Shown piece by piece: positions 48,073 to 58,905 of a stretch of DNA of 64,000 bases (the first letter of the stretch is position 1; each line of letters opens with the position of its first letter). A model generated the notes under the pieces. That model had not been told where the DNA came from. It was given only the letters and a program-made list of their open reading frames with translations, and ran no database searches. Where the stretch lies: positions 176,644,920 to 176,708,919 of the forward strand of contig JAVMKO010000002.1 in assembly GCA_032164245.1 (NCBI GenBank), written 5' to 3'. Source of the stretch: Sternotherus odoratus. Its lineage: Eukaryota; Chordata; Testudines; Kinosternidae. The position numbers and the translations under genes were made by a program.

Positions 48073-48199
48073 GACTAGGGATGGCACACCTCTCGACCCT
48101 AATTCCCCAGTAACGGGGAGGTGTGACCACGGCCGTCCCAAAGGGGTAGTAGCTCCCCACCACCCGGTGGCACAGTGGGCCTACTGACCCTCATTACAG

Positions 48200-49190
48200 T
48201 GACCAAGTTAGTTTGGCAGTATCTATTTTCTAGAAACCCATGTTGATTGGTCTGTATTATACTAGCCTCTGTTAAATCTTTATGAATTGATGTCCTGTAT
48301 CTGCTGCTCCATTATCTTGCCCAGTATCAATATCAGACTAACAAGATTCTAAATTAGCTGGGACACAACATTTACCTTTTTTAAATACTGGCAGAACATT
48401 TGCTTTCTTTTCTTATGCAACTTCCCTGGTGTTCCAAAACTTAGTGAAAATCAATGTTACTGATCCAGCAAGCTCCTCAGCCAGCTCTTTTAAAACTCTT
48501 GGATGTGAGTTATCCAGACCTGCTGATTCCAATATGTCAAACCCAAGTAGCTGCTGTTTAACATCCTTCTTAGATACTATTGGAATGGAAAGGGGGTTAT
48601 AAAATATATCATCATTTTTTCCAAAATACTGAACAGAAATATTTACCTGCCTTTTCTGCATTATTGAGAATTCTACAATCTCCATCTAGTAATGGCCCAA
48701 GACCACTTTTAGGATTCTTTTTGTTCCTAATAACTGTAAAAACTCCTTATTGTCCTTAATTCTGTTGGCCATAGATTTCTCCTTATATTCCTTTGCTTTC
48801 CTTATTTTTCTATCCCCTTTCTTCCATTTGCCTTTAAAAAAAAAAGTTGCCTTCACTTGTCCTCTAAACCTGTCAATTCATGTTACTCCGGGATTAGCTT
48901 TGGGAGACATTTAGAAAATGTTCTTACATAATTCCCATTTATTATTCACATTTTTGTGATTAAATTCTTCTTCCAAGCTGATTTGGCTCATAATTTTTTT
49001 CAGCTTTGTGAAAGTGGCCAAGTACTGTATATAGATCACTGGACTGGACTTTATGGTGTTTCCAAACTGATCACTTGTACCTAACCTATCATTGATTTTT
49101 AGTTCTGTGTACAGTTCCTTTTCGTCTGCCAAGATTAAGTCTAACATTGAATTTCCCAATGTTAGATGCAATACTGAGCAGGAAAATGTT
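48200..49190 (-). mobile_element. CR1-type LINE, 5' part of the split copy
   Basis: Antisense blocks continue the element interrupted at 46302: AAACCCATGTTGATTGG, CATTATCTTGCCCAGTATC, CAGCCAGCTCTTTTAAAACTC, CTGCTGTTTAACATCC and CCATCTAGTAATGG. It reaches into the endonuclease region. Confidence 0.85.
48911..49171 (-). pseudogene. CR1 endonuclease-region remnant
   Basis: This 86-codon frame reads LTLGNSMLDLILADEKEL, then MSQISLEEEFNHKNVN. It corresponds to the end of the CR1 apurinic-type endonuclease domain (the NSMLDL...ND..GTSDH region, here GTSDQ) and the linker before RT. It has no neighbouring intact domain. A second minus frame (48413-48685) belongs to the RT N-terminal part. Confidence 0.7.
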
Positions 49191-51526
49191 AGCTATAACA
49201 TTCCCCATTAAAACCCTGTTCCTGGGGATATGAAGTAACTTGCTGCAATTACTGACTGCAGCCTACTTCCCTCCTTGTACTAGCTCAGATTCTGTAGGCC
49301 AACCCATCCAGAGTAAAGCCAATGCTCTGTCCAAAACCGGGACTCTCTCTGCCCCCCTTCTATCCATCTGCTTAGGGGGTTGGGTAGAATACTAGATATT
49401 CAACCCCTACTCTCCCTCCTCCACCTGGAGCCAGAACGAAGACCATGCAAGGGTTGTCAGGGGCCTTACTTTCCCTTACTCCCCTGTATGTCCGTTTAGG
49501 GAATGAGGCCACAATGATCCCTTAGTAAATGGACTGCAAACCACTTGTATATGGCTCATAATTGACTGACTAAATATTTATTTTTTTTTAAATGGAGCAA
49601 TCATACTAATCATGGAACTGCTCTGACAGCTGGGGTGATCTAAATCTGGAAACTCATCTGTTTAAGACCCCATGTCATGCACCATGTATACATCTACTTT
49701 AAAAATCTCATATGCATAGCTTTATCGCTGCTCCTGTCAAAAACTAATAATCACTCAATTTGATTTTCCCCCTAAAACATCTTAGAACTTGACTACAAGT
49801 GTTACTATTTTAAGATCCACTTGTAAGTGGAATATACAATCGCATGCAGGGGACGTCAGACCTGCAAGTTCTTAAATCACTTGTTTCAACCAATGATTTT
49901 AAAAAAAATTGAAATTCTTTAAAAAACACAAATTCATCCACTTCTAAGTCACTTATGAAAGTTATTTTCATGCTCTTATATTGAAATGCTTCCAAAAGCT
50001 TTTGGAAAAAATTTAAATTCAGCTTAGCATATCAGTTGGTACAAAAAATTACAGGCCTGATGAAGTCTGATTAATATGTTTCTTTCTGCATTTCAAAAAA
50101 ATCCCCAAACCTTATCACTCATGATGGATGCAGAAGAATTCCATGTCAAGAAGAGAATGCCAGTTTCATCAGAGATGACCAGTACCTGCTGATGGGGTTG
50201 GGGTGCAGGGGAGGAGAAGAAAGAATGAGGGCAGCAGATTCAACAGATGTTGAACAACAGTCAATGTAAGCATGCTCAGTATAAATCAAGCACCAACTCT
50301 GCAGGACACGTGACCTCGTGTCCCTCTTCCCCCCCTTTGTACCGGATGCATTGCCTCTGATTTCCATCTACATCTCTGGTAGAAACTGTAATTGTGTCAC
50401 TGTTAGTCTTTTGAGTGAGGGTGTGGAGTAGAAGGAAGGAGTGAAGATGCTGGTTGCTGAATACAGAGAGGCACAGAAAAGAGTTTTAAAAGGGGGTATG
50501 TGATATTTAGGTCTTCTCAATGAAGTAAAATGCAACCACTAAAATTAAAGCAAACAGCAAAAGTTAGCGCAGAAATTGCACTTCAAACATCAAGAGTAAA
50601 AGGAAACAAAATGAGATTTATGAAAAACCTTAATGCTCTAACAAAACAAACTTTCAAAGAAAATGGAAAGAAGTGATTGGACATGGGAATGGATAGCATT
50701 TAATATCAATAACCATTGTTTTCATACACATGAAAATGTGGTAGTATGCCTGCTTTGTGTATTTTACATCAGCTGTCTATAAAGTAGCAGAAGGGCTACT
50801 TAATCAGTACTGCTTATTAAAGCCTGTAGTGAACTTCGCTTTAAGACCCTTCTCTTTAAAACTTGGACATAAAGGGTATCTGTGTTCAGATACCATCAAT
50901 GTTTACAGATCCTACTGCCATGTTTCAAGCAAGTGCAAGTGCATAGTTTGGCTGCTGCAATTATGGCTCTACAATAAGCCACTTGGTTCTCCCCACGAAT
51001 TTGTCTTATTCCATTTCTCTTGCTTTAGTTAAAAAAAACCCAACATAACTGTTTATTGTAGAGGTTATTCTTACTTTGACCATTCTTGGCTCTAAAGTAT
51101 TTCACTACTTCTTTTCCATACTGGGACCTGTGTGATTCATTACATTTGTTAGACTTTGATTTGGCTTTTATTTTAATGTATTTTACATACTTATGATGTA
51201 CATTACCCTAAGTTCTTTGACAGTTTTTCTAAGTGTGTGATAAGGCAGGAAAATATTCAAATCTGTGCCTGCAAGTACAATTACAAAGAGATGCTCAGAT
51301 TCTACACAGAGGAACATTTGATATAATACAGCATTAAGATTAGCCACAGAGGATAACAAACATATTTAAGCTCTTTGAGACAGAGAACTTGTATATATGT
51401 ATGGCACCTATTTTTGAATTGACCATCAGATGACAATTCTATTTCACAGCAACTTTTGAAATCTGCTTTCATTCCACAGCTTTGAAAATGAAAATGAGAG
51501 AGAGAGGAGAGTGTGTGAGACAGACA
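49191..51526. other. Nothing recognised
   Basis: No gene or repeat family was recognised. Frames at 50146-50367 and 50757-51032 lack motifs. Confidence 0.4.
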
Positions 51527-51795
51527 GATACTATAACTGGGTGGGGTTAGAGTGCTGGCCTGGGCTTTCCCCAATATTTTCATTGGGAAAGTCTTTGGAT
51601 ATGAGTCCAGACCAGGAGTGTGTGGCTACAGGTGGGTGGTTTGGAAACCACCCTGTGATATGGGAGACCCAGGTTGAAGTCCATGCTCTGCTTGATTCAT
51701 AATGGAGATTACCTTCCCAGATCACCCCAAATCAGGGACTTCAATCTTAATCTCCCACATCACAGGCCAGTACCTACACACCCAACTGAGTCTCT
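51527..51795. repeat. Palindromic tRNA-like repeat
   Basis: The left arm (51655-51682) holds ATGGGAGACCCAGGTTGAAG, with a B-box-like GGTTGAAGTCC at 51672-51682. The right arm (51729-51763) is its inverted, diverged copy (GGACTTCAATC at 51736-51746, TCTCCCACATCAC). The 5' part has GGGTTAGAGTGCTGGCC, which resembles an A-box region. It may be a tRNA-derived SINE that folded on itself, or a MITE mimicking it. Confidence 0.5.
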
Positions 51796-51979
51796 CTTTC
51801 TGTTGACCTGGACCCAGAAATCACAACAACAAAAGTCTCGTGGAAATTTCTAAGTCTCTGTGAAACATTTAAGCAAAAATGTTCCAACTAGCTCTATCTG
51901 TTACAATGGGGACCCGATCTTAATTAGGGTTTTGGGCACTATGCTAATATAAATATTACTACAATACCCACCTGCTGAA

Positions 51980-52699
51980 GTGAAGAAACAGATTGACAGC
52001 GCCAGAAGAGTGCCCAGAAGTCACCTGCTACAGGATGGGCCCAACAAAGAAAGTAACAAAACATCACCTTCAGCCCCCCAACTAAAACCTCTCCAGTGCA
52101 TCAAAGAGCTACAACCTATCCTGAAGGACGATCCCTCACAGATCTTGGGAGACAGATCAGTCCTCGCTTACAGACAGCCCTCCAATCTGCAGCAAATACT
52201 CAACGACCAACCACTACACAATAAAAACCTATCCTTGCAACAAGCCCGGTTCCAACTCCGTCCACATATCTATTCAAGTGACACTATCATAGAACCTAAT
52301 CACATCAGCCAAGGCAAGCCATCAGGGGCTCGTTCACCTGCATATCTACCAATGTGATATATGCCATCATGTGCCAGGAATGTCCCTGTGCCATGTACAT
52401 TGGCCAAACCGGACAGTCTCTATGCAAAAGAACACAAATCTCACATCAGGAATCATAAAATTCAAAAAACAGTAGGAGAACACTTTCTGGTCACTCAGGT
52501 AACAGACTTAAAAGTGGCAGTTCTTCAACAACGAAACTTCAAAAACAGACTCCGAGAAAATGCTGAACTGGAATTAAATTACAAACTGGATACTATTAAA
52601 TCAGGCTTGAATAAAGACTGGGCATGGCTGGGTCATTACACAAACTGCAATGTTAAGTATCCCCCTACTGTTACTCACTCCTTCTTGTCAACTGCTTGA
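51980..52699 (+). pseudogene. Penelope linker plus GIY-YIG endonuclease, frameshifted
   Basis: The first frame (51980-52357) matches the region between RT and endonuclease: IDSARRVPRSHLL, then SVLAYRQPSNLQQIL. Near 52325 a shift moves to a frame reading STNVIYAIMCQECPCAMYIG, which holds the GIY (VIYAI) and YIG (MYIG) halves and a CxxC. A second shift near 52420 leads to the frame at 52361-52699 with HKSHIRNHKIQKTVGEHF and NFKNRLRENAELEL, the C-terminal half of the endonuclease domain. At least two frameshifts make it non-functional. Known Penelope proteins place RT before this endonuclease. The RT is absent. Confidence 0.88.
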
Positions 52700-52837
52700 A
52701 ATGGGCCATCCTGATTATCACTACAAAAGTTTTCTTTTTCTCCTGCTGATAATAGCTTACCTTACTTGATTAGCCACTTTAAGTTGGTATGGCAACCTCT
52801 ATCTTTTCATATTATATATCTTCCTACTGTATGTAGA

Positions 52838-52873
52838 TGGATGAAGTGGGTTCTAGCCCACAAAACCTTATGC
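52838..52873 (+). ncRNA. Decayed hammerhead-like motif
   Basis: The order TGGATGA, GTGGG-TTCTAG-CCCAC, AAAA, CC-TTAT-GC equals the motif at 8787-8822 and 63432-63467, but both catalytic boxes are changed (CTGATGA to TGGATGA, GAAA to AAAA). Stem II is perfect. Cleavage activity is not expected. Confidence 0.5.
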
Positions 52874-52963
52874 CCAAATAAATTTGTTAGTCTCTAAGGT
52901 GCTACAAGTACTCCTCGTTCTTTTTACAGATACAGACTAACAGCTACTACTCTGAAACCTATC

Positions 52964-54238
52964 CTCGGCAAGATTCTGATACCCCTACTCATGTTGAATA
53001 GTACTTTACTCTTAATATCTTACTCCATAAGTAGTCCCATTGACATCACTGGGACTATTCATGAAGTAAAATATTATTCTAAATATGCCAAATTTTGGCC
53101 CATTGCAAATAGAGTCTTTCTTGTGAATATATATATAGTATGTTTCTATGAATTTATCATCATGGAACCATTCTTTGACTTACCCATGCGGGGAAATATT
53201 AAAATAAATAAATATTTTTACTGGCTGTCTAATTGATAGTGTCTGTTCTAAACAAATATATTTATCAAACAGTTTGACTGGCAAAATATATTACTATAGC
53301 TGCAGTTATCCAAATTGCATGCTGTCTAAAGCAAAAAAGGGCAAAAGCCATCTGGCTCATATAACTTACATTTTCTAGACAGCTTGCAGCTGGTTCTGAT
53401 TAAGCAGCATCTCAAAACTCTCAGAGATCTATTTTTATCTCTAAGTTTATTTTTAGGGCTCACACATCCAAGGCACATGGTGTTTACATTAATAAATGAA
53501 CAACCGCCTACAGTTAAGAAAAGGTTTGTGCAATTCTTGTGGCACAGTAACTGTTCAAGATGGATAGAAGGCTGAATAAAATAGCTTGTGGCCCATTTAA
53601 TGGACCTGTCTTTTCCCTGGCTCTTTACAAAATTGCAAGGAGTGACCCAAGAATTGAACACTGAAGGAAGCAAAACATTCGTGAAAAAAAAATAGATTAA
53701 CACTGTATTAAAGCCTTTTTTCCCCATGAAGATATAGTTTACCTCAGTAGTGAAATTCATATAGTTTACCTCAGTAGTGAAAATGGATTTGGTTGGTCGT
53801 TTTATCCCTTAGGACATTGGTACCAAGCAGAAAACTACTGTACAGTTCAGAATGATTGGCCATCTCTGTTCAAGACAAAACCCAGAACTGTAAGGGCAAG
53901 GGAGTTACTCCTCAATCTTTACTTGTATTAGCGGACCAATATGCAGAGACCTGTTAAATAGAAGACTTTCCAATACTATCAGGCCTTAATTTTCATGCAT
54001 GCAGAAGACAAACATTCAAGCCAGGACATTGAATTTTGTCTTTATTACTGCATCATACAGACACACAAACTGACCACATCATTATATATTCAAAAAAAAC
54101 TAAGCAGGCGCATAGCTATACTAAAATCAAATGCAGGTAAAGCTAAAGTAAGTCAGCAACTCTGCATATGCAACATTATACTGCGGTATTTGTTTCCTTA
54201 AGAGAAGATTTTTTTCACAGAAAGAATTTGGTCTGTGG
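52964..54238. other. Mostly unrecognised
   Basis: A short palindrome (AGTCCCATTGACATCACTGGGACT region, about 53032-53060) is an ancient MITE core. At 53732-53785 a 27-base segment starting ATATAGTTTACCTCAGTAG is duplicated in tandem. The 144-codon minus frame at 53326-53760 has no domain. Confidence 0.5.
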
Positions 54239-54246
54239 CACTAGAG

Positions 54247-54537
54247 CAGGTGTAGGCAACCTATGACACAAGCTGATTTTCAGTGGCACTCACACTGCCC
54301 GGATCCTGGCCACGAGCCCGGGAGACTCTGCATTTTAATTTAATTTTAAATGAAGTTTCTTAAACATTTAAAAAACCTTATTTACTTTATATACAATAAT
54401 AGTTTAATTGTATATTACAGACTTATAAAAAGAGACCTCCTAAAAATGTTAAAATGTATCACTGGCACGTGAACCCTTCAATTAGCGTGAATAAATGAAG
54501 ACTCAGCACATCACTTCTGAAAGGTTGCTGACCCCTG
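54247..54537. mobile_element. hAT MITE, copy 3 of the CAGGGGTAGGCAACC family
   Basis: The left end CAGGTGTAGGCAACCTATG and right end AAGGTTGCTGACCCCTG are terminal inverted repeats. CACTAGAG (54239-54246) and CACTAGCA (54538-54545) match at 6 of 8 bases. The interior is collinear with the copies at 29571 and 41149, with a small deletion near the left end. Confidence 0.85.
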
Positions 54538-54545
54538 CACTAGCA

Positions 54546-55954
54546 TATACAGTACATGATGGAAGAGTGAGCAAAACAAATAGAAAGAAGTCATCACGAT
54601 TAAGTACCTACCTGAACCACAGTATGATCGTCAAATAATTGTGGCCAAGTTATGGACAAGACATAGAAAATTGCAGAAAATTAATAATGGACCTTTCTTA
54701 ATAGCAGTAATTTGGAAAAGACACAGTAGGCCTATTGGTTTAAGAAAAAAATGCTAGAATGATAAACAGTCAACTATTATGTTATTCCTGCAAAAAAAAT
54801 TGATAACCAGAAAATCTGGTGCAACTATATTACATTCATTTTTTTTTAAAGTGACCGCTTCAATATAAAATTCAGAAGACTACAAGTCTAAACACAACTG
54901 TTGTAGAAAGTGAGTCTAGTCACTTTAGCCATTTGCATTTTACAGGCTTCGAATATTAATGGAGTACACCCTGCTTCATGCCCAGTCTTTGCTTTGTGAA
55001 GATTTGTCCGTACCAAGATACTGCACGCTCAGCATCCACAGAATTAAGTAAAATCGATAGCGGTTGCTTTGCTGTCTCTGCTAACTCTGGAAAATGTTAT
55101 AGAACTGAAGGTGAATCCCCAAACTCTCCAAGACCATTTAATGTACTAATGGTGAAAAAAGTGTGTGTTGCAAACCTCAAAATGTATGCAAAATTGTGAG
55201 TTGTGCAACAAAGTCTAACATTGTGGAATCTGCATTTCTGCAACATCGCAAGTGAAGTAGAACCTTAATTGTGATTTATTTCCTTCTAATACATCATAAA
55301 GAGTAAAACTGAACTTAATCTTTTAGTACTTCAGTCTGCCTTGGGTTTTAAATTCCAATTAGTTTCAGTTCTGGAATAAAGTGATAAACAGCCCCGTACA
55401 ACAAGAACTGTTGGGATGGAGTGAAAAGTCCTGACCACAACAAACATGAATTCTGAAGATCAACTTGTCAGAGTGCCTCCAGTAATCCACAATCCTAATC
55501 ACATTTTATTTTATTTTTTGGAAAAATTAAATTCTTAAATCTGCCCCTCCAATTGAGTTTATTGCAGCATTCAAATCAGGGAAAAGTGAAACAGCACATT
55601 CACATTTATGCCTTTTCTCCCCTATTTTAAACCTCTTTTTAAAAAAATGCATCATTAAGAAGTGTTGGTATGTTATACTCAACTATTCCCCTAAAATAGA
55701 GAATTAACATCTAGAAGTTGTATTGTCCTTTATGCATTAAGCAATTCAAAGAATTATATAATGACAAGATAGACTGTGCTAGTCATGCTATACATTATGC
55801 AACTGAACCAAATCAAACAAGCAGCTTATTTCCATAAGATGCACCTCACTTTAACTTTCATGCACTTTCATTCTACTGGTAAGTGCCTTCCCTAATACAT
55901 CATTCCCTTCTATCCATTTGATGTGCATTATTATAATGTTATTATATAAATCAA
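54546..55954. other. AT-rich DNA, nothing recognised
   Basis: No gene or repeat family was recognised. Confidence 0.4.
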
Positions 55955-56140
55955 TGGTGTGGCCTCATCTAGAATGCACTGTGCAGTATTGGTCACCCAC
56001 TTCACCTCCAAAAAGGTACTGTGGAATTTGAGATGGGCAACAGCAGGATCTGGGGCACAGAAAACCTCCCATGTGGAAAGAGACTGAAAATATTGAGATT
56101 TGTCTCCTCTCAAAGGAAAACAAAGGGACACAGTAGTTTG
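55955..56140 (+). mobile_element. CR1-type LINE coding-end fragment
   Basis: The plus strand reads GGCCTCATCTAGAATGCACTG, CAGTATTGGTCACCCACTTC and TGGAAAGAGACTGAAAATATTG. This is a degenerate version of the CR1 3' coding stretch that translates as [13 protein letters not shown] in the copy at 26873-27739. It is too short and altered to encode anything. Confidence 0.65.
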
Positions 56141-56399
56141 GGAGCATTGATTAGCACAACATCAGCAACAACTCTAATTTACAGGGACCTCCCACAGCTG
56201 CCAATGTACACTCTGCAACCAAGAATTGATGGAGCACAGAGCATTCTGGCCACTCCTACTCTTGGTCCCAGTCAGACTGCCATGCAAGGGGCTGTGATGG
56301 GAGGCATGGGCAGGCAGCACTGAAGATATTCCCTAGAAGCCAGTCATTGCAGCTTTGCAACTGAGCTATGATAAAATCACCAAAATGGACCCACATTGG
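56141..56399. other. Nothing recognised
   Basis: No element was recognised. The 100-codon frame 56021-56323 starts in the CR1 piece and has no motif after it. Confidence 0.35.
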
Positions 56400-56560
56400 C
56401 AGGGCCGTCCTTAGCTATTGTGGGGCCCTCCCCCTCCCCCAGCAGTCACTGGCAGCATGGCTGGGGCCGGGTCATTGCACTTCCCCACTGCCGGTGGGTG
56501 CAGGACTGGCCCTGCTGCAGTCCTCAGGGGTGGGAAGAGGCGGGGCTGGGGCAGTGAAAT
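56400..56560. mobile_element. hAT-type MITE, left end only
   Basis: The CAGGGCCGTCCTTAGC terminus is followed by GTGGGGCCC and a GC-rich interior (GGGGCGGGGC region). It resembles CAGGGCC-ended hAT MITEs. No right terminus was found. Confidence 0.4.
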
Positions 56561-57915
56561 TACTTTCTTTAGTTTCCTTCACATAAAGAAATTTTTGTAA
56601 CAAATGTAATGTTTCACCATTTAGGCATGATGTGCCTGGGGCAAAGATTAAATCTGTGTCTAAAACTACTTATGAGTAACAGTTCAGAGGTAATATGCTT
56701 AAAATTAACTAATAAGCCAGCATTCTAGAATATGATGCTCAATACATTGTATCCTTTTACAGTAGGCTGTACAGTTTAAAAATTGCACCAACTTCCACAT
56801 AAAGGTGCTACAAAATAGTCCCACTTTGTGAGAGTTAATCTGCAAATTACCTGTTATAAGTATTCTCATTATCATTACAAAATCACTTATTCTGCAGACA
56901 CTTCTGGGCTGCCAGAGACAAACTGAAGAAGTGGTGTGGGGGTGGAAAAAATTAAAAGTTGCCAAACATACTTTCTTTGGGTGTTCAACATAATCTGTTA
57001 TTCCAATTATTCCTCCTGATATTTATACAGCTAATCTAATGAATTCAGAAACTAAAGAAAAAGTTGGAGATGCTATTACACTCATTACTTTGTATTTTAT
57101 TAGGATGCTTTGCAAATGTTTCTGTGTAAAAACATCTTATTTCCGCAATTGTCTGTGTGTCTGTAGAAATATACATACACTTCATGTGCACCTTGCCCAT
57201 CAGGATTTCCTGTAACATGTCAAAACTCAGAGCAGCATCAAGCAACTGGCTCCTGCTTTTTCTTTTACAACAACCTGCCAAACACGTGTTTCCTTCTTCC
57301 ACCATCTTCCATGATCCAGGGCAGGCAATATTCATTCCTGGTAGTTCACAGCCTATATGGGATAGGAGCTTTGTAACATTGGGCAATTCCTAGTTTTCTC
57401 TTTCCTGGTTGCAAAAAACTTCAGAGAAAGTTAGCAATATCCTGTGTCATTGAGAGGTCTCCGGGGTTGACTCCACTGACTGACAAGAAATCTTCCCAAT
57501 AATATAGAAAACAGAATCAACACTGACTGGGAGAGTTCTTGAAAGCTGGGTACTGCAAAAGCAGCTCCTCCAAGGGAAGATGTCAAGCCCAACAGAGACA
57601 GAGGACAGGTGGGCAGTTGAGCTATCGAGGTAAACTTTGTAAAAGAAAAACAGCTTGAGAAGATGCAACTGGAGCTTAGAGACTGTCATAGAGACTGTCT
57701 ATTAAGATTAAAAAAAATATAAAGGGTCTTGGCGACCCTATTATGGTACATACCAACTATAGTGGAAAACAGAGAAACACTACTTCAGCACATAGACAGA
57801 ACTGTACCGTCATGGATGCTAGAACTGAAGCCACAGTGGAGTTGTAGCACCCAAACCAGTCCAGAGTAGCCAAAAGACACCAGAGAGAAGTGTAGGTACT
57901 TCAGGGGAGTTTCAG
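56561..57915. other. Nothing recognised
   Basis: Frames at 57045-57386 (minus, 113 codons) and 57157-57393 (plus) overlap and have no domain. Confidence 0.4.
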
Positions 57916-58093
57916 TACAGTAAACCCTCGATTTAGCGGACCTCGATTTAACGGACTTCGGATTTAAGGGACAAAATTTCTGGTCCGTATGTCATATGTG
58001 AAAATTAACACCCTGTTAATTTTAAAATGCTTTTAACCAAGATTTGCTTATAATTAAATTAACAGGTTATTTTTTGTTATTAATTCACTGTTA

Positions 58094-58697
58094 CAGTAGA
58101 CTCCCGATTATCCGGGCACGGATTAACTGGGCTGCGGATTAACCGGGATGTCTAAACGGGTCAGTAGGGGAAGCCCCAAAGCGGCGGCGGGCTCAGCCTT
58201 AGCCTGCCGCTGCTTTGGGGTTTCTCTCACTGGCCCCTTATGAGCTGGGGTCTCAGCCTGCTGCCAGCCTGGGTGTAGGAAACCCAGGCTGGCAGCAGGC
58301 TGAGACCCAGTCTGGCAGGAGCCTGGGGGGAATCCCAAAGGGGCGGCAGGCTGAGTGCTGAGCGCGCCGCCTCTTTGGGCTCTCTGCCCAGGCTCCTGCC
58401 ACCTCCCCCAGTCAGCTCACGCTGCCAGCCTGGGTGTAGGGAACCCAGGCTGGCAGCGGGAGCAGAGACCCCAGCTGCAGGAGCTTGGGGGGAAAACCCC
58501 AAAGCGGCGGCACGCTTCCTACACCCAGGCTAGCAGGGGAGCTGACTGGGGCAGGTGGTGGGACCACCACCATCCCACCCCCACCCCCAGGGCGGCCGGC
58601 GAACCCCCTCCCCCAGTAGACGCGTGTTTAATTGGGGATTTTATTAACCGGGATTAAGGTTTTCCCGATCATCCCGGATAATCGAGAGAGTCTACTG
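58094..58697. mobile_element. Pogo/Tigger-like element (inner, nested)
   Basis: CAGTAGACTCCCGATTATCC and the inverted CGGATAATCGAGAGAGTCTA/CTG end are terminal inverted repeats, with a two-base indel between them. TA lies at both edges (58092-58093, 58698-58699). The interior is GC-rich with two strong hairpins. The frames at 58123-58657 are shadows of that composition. Confidence 0.9.
58248..58458. repeat. Two strong hairpins inside the inner pogo element
   Basis: Hairpin 1 has perfect 27-base arms (58248-58274 and 58282-58308) around a 7-base loop. Hairpin 2 has perfect 16-base arms (58420-58435 and 58443-58458), also with a 7-base loop. Both carry GCTGCCAGCCTGGGT, and a third half-copy lies near 58520. 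Confidence 0.9.
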
Positions 58698-58905
58698 TAT
58701 AGAAAACTTTTCTGTGAAATTAAACTTTTCATACATACTTAATTTTAAGTACACAAACATGTCTACATAAGTAAAAACAGGTTAACTAATTTGTCAATTT
58801 TTTAACATACGTATTCAGAAAACCTACTTTATTATATAACGGACTTTCGGCTTTAACTGACACCCCCTCGCCCAAATTAGTCTGTTATATCGAGGTTTTA
58901 CTGTA

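Larger units (their letters stand above)
46303..48190. mobile_element. Composite 1.9-kb insertion splitting the CR1
   Basis: Two tandem copies of one unit start at about 46303 (CTAGCGAAAATACCCGGTG) and 47191 (CTAGCATAAGTGCCCGGCG), both followed by GTCGGAGGTGGGGAGG. The first ends in TACCAAATTTCAAGTCTCTA, a CA-rich stretch and TATATATATA. The second fuses at about 47450 to an LTR-like block with a TATAAAGGGCGGGGCC motif (47486-47501) and the 41-base minisatellite. The class is unknown: the tail recalls widespread ACTAGC...CCCGGCGTTGC repeats in animals. Confidence 0.55.
51975..52963 (+). mobile_element. Penelope-like element, 5'-truncated
   Basis: From left to right: the linker after RT, the GIY-YIG endonuclease, a 3' untranslated region, a hammerhead-like motif (52838-52873), and the conserved 3' end (GTTAGTCTCTAAGGTGCTAC, ACAGATACAGACTAACAGC). 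The RT is missing. Confidence 0.9.
57918..58903. mobile_element. Pogo/Tigger-like element (outer)
   Basis: The left end CAGTAAACCCTCGATTTAGC and right end TTATATCGAGGTTTTACTG are terminal inverted repeats with TA at both edges (57916-57917, 58904-58905). CGATTTAACGGACTTCGG and ACGGACTTTCGGCTTTAACTG repeat the terminal motif inside. A second element sits within it at 58094-58697. No transposase frame is present. Confidence 0.9.

Noticed and set aside
47605..48187. Long overlapping open frames on both strands, up to 178 codons
   Set aside because: They all read the five-unit 41-base repeat in different frames; 41 is not a multiple of three, so each unit is translated differently.
51672..51746. 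Functional tRNA gene
   Set aside because: Only B-box-like motifs are present; no cloverleaf with acceptor, anticodon and T arms can be formed, and the arms face each other.
53326..53760. 144-codon minus frame
   Set aside because: It includes half of a local 27-base duplication and shows no domain; probably chance.
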